This document shows positions 38,152 to 50,100 of a stretch of DNA of 64,000 bases, in pieces; within the stretch, counting starts at the first letter, position 1, and each line of letters starts with the position of its first letter. Source of the stretch: Ridgeia piscesae. Lineage: Eukaryota > Annelida > Polychaeta > Sabellida > Siboglinidae. Under the pieces are notes generated by a model, which saw only the letters and a list, made by a program, of their open reading frames with translations, had not been told where the DNA came from and ran no database searches. The translations under genes were made by a program, and so were the position numbers. The stretch is from positions 79,777-143,776 of the forward strand of contig JAODUO010001221.1 of the NCBI GenBank assembly GCA_025642075.2. The letters run 5' to 3'.

Positions 38152-41100
38152 CTAAAAAAAAACATTTCCATGAAAGATGTTCACAATACTCCACTTGTGT
38201 CAGTCCAGAATTGTAAGATTTAGTAATCTTGTATTTGTTATAGAAACTACTATCATAATAACTATTCACAAATATTAACATAATTAGAAATATATATAAA
38301 GTATAAAGAAAAAACAGTAACATTAAAGATTGAGCAAAAAATTGAACACTTTCTGAGACATATTTAAGAATTAAACTTCCAATAGGAGTATGTGAAAAAA
38401 ATTCATATGTTAAAGAGGATAAGTTCACCTTGAGTGAAAGTAGGGTCTAAAATATTTATGTTACTAAAAAAACAACTTGTCCTGGTCTGTCCTTCGCCAG
38501 TTCATGGTAAACAAACAGCTTTATCTGATAAACAAAGATCTTCACCAACTGATGTAAACAAACAACCTTACTTGGTACACAAAGGTCATCACCAGTTCAG
38601 CAATGTTTAATGCGTGAAATGTTGCGTAGTGTTTGTAAAAAGGCTATACAATTTAATGTACTAAATAATAATATAAATGACAAATAAGTATTGCCAATTG
38701 ACAGAAAAGACATCAAAGTATACTTTGGTGACAAAAAGTCAAAATCATCAGAAATCATCGTTGCATGTTAAAATTAATATGTTTTCTCGAATTCCAAGTA
38801 CTTTTTATCAGAAGTCCACATTCTTGTTTGTGCATCTATTTTTAGTAAACCAACATTGGCAGGAATATTTAGGTGGTAGTTTTGTGGGTTAATTAATTAC
38901 TAGCTACACCAACCCATGGAGCAATAAAGCTATAGTTTAAGTTATCGCCACTACAATGGCATTATCTGGTAATTTGATCATAATTTTTTCTCGTTTTGTA
39001 GAAATGTCCTCTTGAAGAGTATAGCACATAAAATATAAATAGGTCTTATTGTGTTTAAATGTATCACCAATTTGTAGCTCCAAGGTGTATGCTTCAAGAA
39101 AACAAATTAAAATATAGAGAGGCAAGCTGCCCTCCACACATGTGAGAAGATACAGTGACAATGGTCTAAAATTACCATGTCAATGTGTGTATACCCCACG
39201 GATTTGACTCGTTGATATGGACTTTGTTTGCTCGAGTGATACTGAGAATTTAAGTAAACGAGCACTCAACTTACCAAGCCTTTCTGTGGTTGCTTCACCA
39301 TCTTGTCTTTCACATCCTTTTTTAGAACTTTGTAGCAACTTTCTTTGATCAACGTCGCCCTCTTCTCAAGACTAGGACAATTTCTGCAAAAGCAGAATAC
39401 TTAATCTGAAGAACGCTATACAAAAATTGTACAAACAAGTTTATTACATTTTTATTATAGTTTTGTATGATTTACTTCATGACAAAACAGTATTTTTATT
39501 TTTAGATTACCACTATCGTGCACAGATCATTCAAGATCAACTTACATGCAAAATTACAAATCATTCCAAATCAAGTGGACCAGTAAACTGTTCTGGGGTA
39601 TTTCCCCCTCCACCACCCTGTATGTCCCCATAATTACCATGTAAAGCTACTGGAAGACTGCAATACAGTATCTTGTGGATCATCTCTTATTGTTATGACG
39701 GCCAATCCTGACGACTCTAGACAGATTTCTTTAAGTAAATCTGAGTATTTACAACACACTTCTTGAACTTATTATTGGGAGTGGCAGAATAGAGTAAGAT
39801 ACCCTTGCTAAGACAGCTACAGTGCCACACCAGTCTCTACTGTAGTACGACTTACTTGACTCTGAGGAAGAGTTCGTGGGCGTCAACTTGACAGAGCTGA
39901 CACACGCCGTGCTCAGACTCAAAGACCTGTTGTACACTGTAGCCTCGACTGGTCCTCATCTGTGACAGAAGTACACAAGGTCTGATGACTATACACGAGG
40001 TCTGATGACTATACACGAGGTCTGATGACTATACACGAGAGCTGATGACTATACACGAGAGCTGATGACTATACACGAGGTCTGATGACTATACACGAGG
40101 TCTGATGACTATACACGAGGTCTGATGACTATACACGAGGTCTGATGACTATACACGAGGTCTGATGACTATACACGAGGTCTGATGACTATACACGAGG
40201 TCTGATGACTATACACGAGGTCTGATGACTATACACGAGGTCTGATGACTATACACGAGGTATGAGGACTATACACGAGGTCTGAGGACTATACACGAGG
40301 TCTGAGGAATATACACGAGGTCTGAGGACTATACACGAGGTCTGAGGATTATACACGAGGTTTGAGGACTATCAAAATACGAGAAACAACACACAACATC
40401 TAACAATATATGTCCGGGTTCACATACTTGGACATTTATATAATTCCACGCCATTTTCAGGTGTTTTCCAGTTTTCAATAACAAAAAATCTATCCCAAAA
40501 TAGTCTACTGTTGCATACAATAGTTACATGAAACAAACATTTTATTTTTAAAACACCTGCACTAGTTTTCAACTGTTCTACCTCCCCCCACCCAAGGAAC
40601 AAACCAAGGCCAGCAGTTATAAATCATAGTATTTTAATGTTTTAGGATATGTTCCCCTAGTGGCGCCCAGGATGTCACTTTGTCACTTACAGTGTCAACT
40701 TAAAATTATGGGTGCCTGGCACTTACCCTCAAAAACCTTGATTTGTCAGGTTTTTCCATGCCATTTAAAAAATTCTTTTATTTCAAAACATTCATTTTTA
40801 ACCAATGGAATTTTGTTACCCAGTGAGCGTCCTGATATGTTTACGATGAGACCACCCACCCAGGTGAGACCACCCACCCAGGTGAGACCACCCACCCAGA
40901 TGAGACCACCCACCCAGATGAGACCACCCACCCAGATGAGACCACCCACCCAGATGAGACCACCCACCCAGTACTGCTGCATGCAGTCTCGACAGCAGAA
41001 GCGTGTCTGCCAAGGATTCTCCTTCATCACGTGGAACCCAACCAACTCTGTCTGGTACGGCTGCTGGCAGTTGACACACAGTGGGCGGCCCTCGGCATCC

Positions 41101-44100
41101 ACAGCCTGAAGAACAGTCGACTCACGATGACAATCTCCTGCTAACTGGACAAGTCTACATGTGACATGTTCTAACGAAATGAGTCGTATGTCACAAAATA
41201 AAAAATGAGTTAGTCATATCATTGGAAAGAAGATATATTAAACTTTCCAATGGTGTAAAAGTCATGGACCTATATCACACATAGCCAAAGTTATTGGACG
41301 CTGAACATGCCTGGAGTAGATAATTTCAATTGGAGAAAATCATACGATCGAGTACATAGTCGTTCCAGAATCTGGTGTTTTGCTTCTATTACTCCATTTG
41401 ATGCTTTCAAAATAAACTCCCAAGTCAAGTTCGTTGTCAAAGTTATATCATGCTGTTTAATGAAATTATGTTTTCTAGCACCAACCCAATCGATCATGTT
41501 GTTTACAGTTAGCGAGTACACATTGCCCTCATAGCTCTATGCTAATCTGGGGTCCACTATCTGTTCGGCCCCGTATCCAGTGACGTTCGTTTACAGATAG
41601 GCTTCTTGCATAAATGATGCTATTGGCCAAAGTTGATGTCAGAGGGGATTCCTGCTACAAGAATCTGAAAGAAGGCATTCTGAGCTTTCCCATAGTACCA
41701 AATATGTCTGCCATGCGTTGAGGGAAATCCCGAAGAATGTGACTCGAACAAGTGCAATTTATCGGTTCTGTTTTACGAAATTCATGTGTGAAATGTTACG
41801 TAGTGTTTGTAAAATGGCTATAATAATATACATGTGTATATGAGAAATAAGCATTGTCAATTAACAGAAAGGATATCAAAGTATACCTTTTTGACAAAAA
41901 GTCAAAATCGCCAGTAATCATTGTTGCACGTTAACACTGTGTTTTCTCGAAATCAAGTTTGCTGACATATGACTCATGTCGTTAGAACATGTCACAAATG
42001 AAACAGGAAATGTCCAACAAGAAACACATGCTTCAGACTGGAAGTGAGGACAGTGTTAATGGAAAAGCAAAATAAGAATTATGTTGCTACAAACCGCTGT
42101 TACAATATTATTATACTACTATAACAATTCTGGTACAACCACAAACTATCATAACCAAGACAACTGCAACAAGTTTGGTGTAACCACATGCATTGTAATG
42201 ACAATGTACAGTAACCAGTTGTCTGTAATTCTGTGACTACATACATGTAATAAGTCTGGTGTAATTACGTGCATTGTAATAATAAACACCACAGACACCT
42301 ATAATCAGTCCACTACAACCACACTCTGTGTAACCAGTCTAGTGAAACGATAACTCACTGAATGCAACAATCCAAAGCAATTTTTCCCACCTGAAGAATG
42401 CCTTTCATCTTGTCAATAACATTCTCATTGCCATTCTGTACATCTTTCTTCCTGGCTGCCCTCGTCAACGCGACCAAGATGTCTCTATCCTCCGGCCAAG
42501 TCTGTCCTGTCCTGTCACGAGTAGACTTGGCTGATCCCGGTGACTGGTGCTTCATTCTGCCAACAGATGTCGCTGTCATGCTTCGACTGATGATCCTCAC
42601 CGATCCACCGACTTCATCTGCCTTGCTCAGTGTGACAGTGGCGACATCTGCCTGCAACAACAAGACGTACACTTGCTTACTGCAACAGCAAATGACAACA
42701 TCTGTCAACAACAGCAAATGATAACATCTGTCAACAACAGCAAATGACAACATATGTCAACAGCAAATGATAACATCTGTCAACAACAGCAAATGATAAT
42801 ATCTGTCAACAACAGCAAATGATAACATCTGTCAACAACAGCAAATTATAACATCTGTCTACAACAGTAACTTTGGTGATGACCATTCAGTCATTTATTG
42901 AAGTGTCCAGGCAACTAGCTTCATGTTTAAAAGTAAACAAAGCCACATGGCAAAAATGGTTGCGTCTTATTATAAACGTTGGCTGCCTTCAAAATCTATA
43001 AAAGTCATGGCCAATTAGTTTTGCTCCAACGTTGCCATATTCATGGCCTGTGGTAAAGTCACTTATAATCTGGCTGGTCCTATTTTGATAAGTCATATGC
43101 AATATAAAATATAACCAATTTTTTTAGTTACATAGCATTGGACTAGTTAACCATTCTGACCAAACGTATATTTATGACGCATGATACGAGTGCTTGCAGC
43201 ATGTCCACAAAGTCATAAAGACATGGATGAACCAAGTTTGTTGTAACTTTTCTGTTCCTTGTTTCTTAACACAGAAAGTTTTGAATATCTTAAAAGATAA
43301 CTGAATTCCACGCAAGGTGCTAAATATTCTAATAAACGGGAGAAACATAACATCCTCTGTCCTTGTCTGCAAATACTGGGTCAGTCAATATGTTCACAGA
43401 GCGAACAAAAAATTCATATATATATAAAACCACTTGAACTATCTATTGCATAACATAATATCGAATCCAGTGACTCAAGTTTGTCAAGAATTATGTGATG
43501 ATACTGCCTCTTGCAAACAACGTGTAACTTACCTTTGTCATATACCGTTGCTTTGAAGCCGTACGGCCAGATTTGAGTCCATCATACAAGAGGCACGGAT
43601 TGAGAAATATTTCGCCACTCTTCGCAATCAACCGCCGTTTATTTACTGCCAAGCTGTAAGATCATATAAAAATGATTATTATTCCTTTTTAAACCAAATT
43701 GCAATATACTCAACTCAAACACTGGCTTTAGGAAGAATACCACAATCACACAAGCAGAATCAGCCAACCAATATATTTTAAAACCATTCACACCCTTCCA
43801 AAACTGTTGAGTGTTTCCTCGATTGCCATGGTTATCGCAACACTGTGAAGAAGTATCACAGAAGGCGTGACCAATCACACCAGCAAGCCCAACCAATCAG
43901 ACCTTGCTAATTACAAAAACAGGCCATCCCAATCACAGAAGCAAGGGCTGGTATCAATATGGAGGTGACAAGATTGTAATGCTTCCTAGCAGCTTCCCCC
44001 ATCTGTTGACAACTCGTCATTGTTTTATGATTACGAGATGGCTTAATCCCTTGGTTTTGTCGCGCCACTGAGCTTTGAGGATACTGGATCATAAGAAGTC

Positions 44101-47100
44101 ATTATTATTATAATACCATGGTTACAGGAAGTTCTAAATAGCTGTCAAATCCACAAAACTGACATGTGATCCAGATTATCATCATAAACCAAGTTCTAGA
44201 AACAATGCCACAAAGTGAATTTTAAAAACAAAATTTGTACCAAAGTTTCTTCAATTCACGCAGTCCGCAATCTACATGTTTCATTAGAAGACAACTACAT
44301 GATTTTCCACAACATACAGCTAAAACACAACGGCAACGGCTGGATGAAATAGGCATAAGACTACAAACGTTTAGTTAACCATTAGCCAAATCCTATAAAT
44401 CGACATCACGCAGAATTGTTGTCTCTTCCCCCAGAACATTCTCTCACCTGTTCCACTGTTTCACGAATCTACGGACAAGACGAAGATTTTCAGGATGCAA
44501 CAACAGGTCCGGCAGCTCTCCATAGCTGGACATCTCCACATCCAGAGGCACAAAGTTCACATTCAATGGTTCTTTCACCTGAAAACAGGAAGCAACATCT
44601 CTGTAGTCGACTGGCTGAATTACAATCTTGTCACCTCCGTGTGACAGTTGATCAGTCGGACCTACATGTGGGACTATGATAGTTAGTCATGCTAACGCAT
44701 TGAAAACAAACTTTCTCATTCCCACTTTACACAATAAGTTGCATGTACGATGGAGATAAAGATCATTTGATTTACAAGTGTTTGGTTATGTCACCATTTG
44801 TCAGCAACCCTGAGAAGCTGAGGTGTTCCAGTATTTCGATCTGCTATATCATGAAGAGTGAATCAGATTTCATCAGTTCTAAGGATTGACACAACATTAC
44901 ATAAGAAATAACCTTTGACTGATTTAACAAGTGTGTGCTTTGGTGTACGATATGTAAGCATAGCACACATGCATGTGCACATGCATCACACATGCATGCA
45001 CTGGCACCACTCCGTACACTAGTGCGCACCAGTCCACAATATTACCACAATAGTAGAACCATCATCAAATAGCAGAAAACGTTCTTATCTAGTCTGGAAT
45101 CTGGTCCTTAGAACTGCTCAAAACGCATCTAATGCTACTGCCTGCAAGACCATCTCGGCTTCTCTTAATAAAAGTAAAGTAAAGGCAAGTTCTTATATAG
45201 CGCAGTATCCAGTCCTCAGGACTGTTCAAAGCGCTTTACTCTTTACTTCACTGACAGACCTGTTCACTCAGACACCATCTTGGCTTCTCTGGGAAGCATC
45301 CAGCCATATGCTACAATTAATGCATGAAGGCTGCTCGTACACATATCCACCCATGTCTGTAGCCAGGTACTCATTTATACTGCTGAGTGAACTGGAGCAA
45401 TGTAGAGTGAAAAAACTTGCTCAAGGTTTTAACACCACAGAACAGGATTCGAACCCGGGTTTTCGAGTAGTCGAGAGGGTGGGATCAAATACAAATCAAA
45501 TTCAATTAAAAATATGTTGCTTTTACAGATTTCACTTCAAATACAAGTATTTTGCACATTTATATTTAGATATGATTCAAACACATGCACTTTAGGATTT
45601 TACTACACATTGGAGGAAACCCAGATTCTTTTGTGCTAGCCCAGGATGTTAACCCTGCGACCGGCCAGGGCCGATTAATCGGCCCGAGACACCTTCCTGC
45701 ATAAAAATATTTTTAGTTTGCGTAATTAGTAACCGACCTGCGCACATTTGGTATCATTGGATAGATGACAGATTTTTCAAGATGGTGTATATTTATTCAT
45801 GAGCAGATTGAATGACAGCGAACAAAACATGTGACAAAGTTGATGCCCAAATTTGGGTGATTTACTATGCCTTCCGTGACGAATTTACGCATCCATTCAT
45901 AAAGGTCCGACCCCTGCATACGTGGCACTAATAGAGAACTCTGTTCTTGCCCAATCTGGGAAAAATAAACATGTGGGTTGGGCTGGTCCAGCGAATCAGA
46001 ACCAAGCTTTCAAACACTGCATCATCTTCCCGCCAGAGCAGAAGTAAACAACAAAATGGCGGACGTTCGTGTTGAAGAACTTTCTCGATTCAAATGTGTA
46101 CTTCGGATTATCTAAAGTTACCGCATCTATGTTTCGACAAAACAACTGACATTATTCAAGAATATGACTATTATACTAGTTGAAATATTTAGAATGACTT
46201 TGGATGCTTTTTGGTCTGAAAAATCGACAATTTGTCAGCGCAACATTTCACCACTCGCGCCGTTGGTTTGCGGCGGAGGCAAATGTAGCAGCAATCGGGC
46301 GGCCTGAAATGGCCTACATCGATGTTTAAAAAATATCATAAAAATAAACGTTCTCAACAGATTCGATTCATTTTTATGTTATTTGGCAGCTAAAACGTAT
46401 GGCTACATTTGGAAGGGAAATGGCTACATTTGGAAGTAGAAAATATGTCCGATGGGTATTTATTTGGAAGCAGGATAGTGCATTTATTTTTTTGGATGAC
46501 GTTCAGCTAACAATATCACCATGATTATCTTACATAATAAAGATAGAATAATTTTATTATGATAAAGAGTTCATTTGGCAGTAAAATGATGCCTCATTCA
46601 TATTTTTATGATAAGTATTTGCAGAGTTATGATTTTTATTGTAACAGAGGATTTTCACTTGCTGGTTGAAGGGTTAACACAGCAGTCGACAGCTGATTAT
46701 GTGAAGCACATTCCCAGTCAAAATGGCTATGGATGGTGATAAGTCACATTAGTATCCGTTCATTTATTGATGCTAATTTTTGACCAGCAGCTGTCCACTA
46801 CGATTTTCCACCACTATTGTCCACTACTATTGTCCACTACTTTGTCCACTACTATTCCACCCACGTGTGTGAAAAACATTCTATCCTGACTCTTGAGTCG
46901 GTCAGACTACATGAAGCAATGCTTTGCCTTTCGTTGGTAACAAAAGTGTGTGTATTTTGTTTTGTTCGCAAATACTTTCAAATACAAATAAATGCACCTT
47001 TGTGATTTCCGATTCAAATACCCAAAATTTCTGTATTAAAATATGCATTTGGACCCGACCCTGATTCAAACCCAGAACCCCAGAACTGACAGTGCGCTGG

Positions 47101-50100
47101 TATAACCGTTATGCCATAGTGCGGCCAACTCACCTGGTCGTAGAGGAAGATGCGACTTGTATTTCTGCTGCAACTGTAGAGGAAGGCAGCGTGTGTAACG
47201 ATGCCGTCAATGTTCACCACTCTTGTGTCTGCTACTGCTTGTAACTTCTCATCGGCTGCGGACACAAATTCAAAATGTACATCAACACAGTATGGTAAAC
47301 ATTGTTGCTTATCACGAATAATTATTCTCAAGTGACTTTGTTTTCTAACCTGTGAATAAGTAACAAAGAAAATTATGTTTTCAATTTATACACCTATAGC
47401 TGTTCACTTTCAAAAGTAACAATGACAAAATAAGATAAAAATTCCTAGGAATTAGAATGGCAATGATAATTTTGCACATCATATAATATAGTTAAATATA
47501 CTAACATCAGATATTTCACATGCTTCCACTTATGGTGGGAACGTTGTGATATATACCATAGGTAGCTTGCATGAGAGTGGTGTCTTGCACAAAAGATAGT
47601 CTACATAAGATTTCAACAGATTAAATAAAATCATCCTTAAATATTATATTGAAAACACAATCAACAGATTAAATAAAATCATCCTTAAATATTATATTGA
47701 AAACACAATAAAATGTTTAATCCACTGCTGAAAATCAGAGCTTTTTGTTTGATAAAAAAGGCAATTCACATAAAATTTGCATTATTTGTTCACTCGCAAT
47801 TTACTATTGCTCTTTGGCATATTGCCAGGAACGAAAAAAACCACCCCCTGAGGCATGATGGCTCTGCAGTGCGAATGAAGATTCATGATGAATGCTTAAT
47901 GTATTTTGCGAGTTTGTAAACTTTCACAATCATCCTTAGATAAATAGTTAATTAACCAAGAAATAACTACCACATTAGGAAGCCATAAACGTGCCTACCT
48001 CCTCCTTCTTGTGTGAGAGATCCCTCGTCCCTGACGTCTGAACTTTCGTCCCATCGATCTATTGTTATGCTCCCTTCCGTTCTCGGATGATCCCTGTGCA
48101 CGTCTTTACAAACTTCCGAGTTTGCATTGCTGACTAATGCAGGGTCCACTATAACTGTTCTTGTGTCCGGCTCTTGTTGACAAACACCTGAAGAATCAGA
48201 CGTGTTGTGTTCTTTCCTTGCATCAAGAGGGGACTTACCACGTCCCAAAATGTTATTCTCATTCTCACACTTCCCTGATGCCTCATTATTGTAACACACC
48301 AGACTCACGTCAGTGGAGTCATTAGACGAATCAGACATTTCATGATCTCTGTTTAAGTAACATTTTCGGTCGTCTCGCAATTTCCTCTGTTCCTTTCCCA
48401 AAGTCCTACGAACGGGGGTGGCACCCGCTGCATCATGGGATACGCCATCGTTTTCTCCATCCTTCAATTTCTGACTATCGTCTGTGAGAAGTCGACAACA
48501 TGCATCAAATTTATCTTCCGATGCATCTATATCACCCTCTGACAGATCGGACATTTGTAACGAGTCCAACTCAGAAAACTGACCTGTTTCGGAACCAGTC
48601 GACTCTCCACGGTCACCAGCCGACTCTCCAAAGTCACTCCTGTCAACATTGTTGTGTCCTTCTGGGCTGAGACCACCGACAAATGTGCAGCTTGCTGCTG
48701 GCGTTACACCTGGATTCACTACAGCACACAGCTTCTCTGCCTCACCACCATTTCCAAAAAGACACCTAACGCTGTCATCACCCAGCACCTCAATCTTCTC
48801 TGCCACATTCACTTTGCTGTTAACTTGTGATTGTGTCATGCCCAGAGAGACCTTACATCGCTGACGTTTTCCTGATGACTTTGCGACTGATGTATTTTTC
48901 TTCACTTTGGGTGAGTTACACATCTCACAGATCCGCAACTGATTGTGATTAAGAAACGTGCACAGTCGACAGCTCCAAGTCTCCTCTCTCTTCACCGAGT
49001 CTGTCCGTATTTTCTCCTTATCACTAACATCACTGGCATTGCTATTTTCGTCCTCCGATGACCACAACTCAAAATTCCCAACATCCTCCTCTGGCAGATC
49101 AGATTTTGGCATACGAAGATTCAACTTTGACGGTTTGAAGTCAGATTGTTCATCACTATCTGAGTCAATCAGTACAATCTCAGGGGGACTGCGATCTTTT
49201 CTGGACTTTTCCGAATCTGCTTTCTTCGATTTTTTTGCCAAATCATTTGCGTGATCTCTGGTGGCACTGGCGCTGTCGTCCATCTTGCGTTTGCGGGCCG
49301 ATGAGAAGTAATCTAGGACAGTCTTCTGACCCTGTGGCTGGGGAGTGTTTGGTTAGACATGTTTAAACATTTAGTGTAATTTGAAATCTCACATAAGGCA
49401 GCCATCTATCATAGCACTGTATGTTCTAAAATCATGCTGCATTACTAAATAGCATAATTATTCATTCAATGATGTCATATATAAATTTGACAGCTATAAT
49501 GATTGCAAATATGATACAATCTAATTTTTTTATTATACTGTTAGACTGTAATATAATTTTATTGTTAAAGTTCTAACTAAAGTTTACATAAAACGTAATA
49601 AACATTAATGAACAGCTAGTTGTGTAAACAAACAAAACAAATTTTGTACATTTACACTTTGATGTTACAAGCGTTTCTATAATTTCAGTATAAACTTGTG
49701 CAGTTTGTTTAACTAAGAACCCACTTACATAACAAATGCACGATTGTATTCTGAAAAAACCTGCAAAATATTCTGTAATACATTAATCAACAGTGTAAAG
49801 TGTTACACTGAATAACACGGAAATTACATCAAACAAGAAACCCTCCGTAAAGCCTTACTGCCTGTGTAGTCTGGAAGAATGATGTTATATCAACATCAGC
49901 CATAGAGTTATCTCTGGGTGTGAATGGGTCAGCATTTGTGAGACATTCAACTTGTGCAGCGTCAGCATCATCCATCCGCAAGACCTGGGTCTCTCCATTC
50001 AGCGTGGTTGTCACCACCGTAGTCTGCACAGAATGTTGTGGAGAACCACTGTGTTATACAAGGATATAGGAAAGAAATATCCCTATTTTAGTCACTGCTA

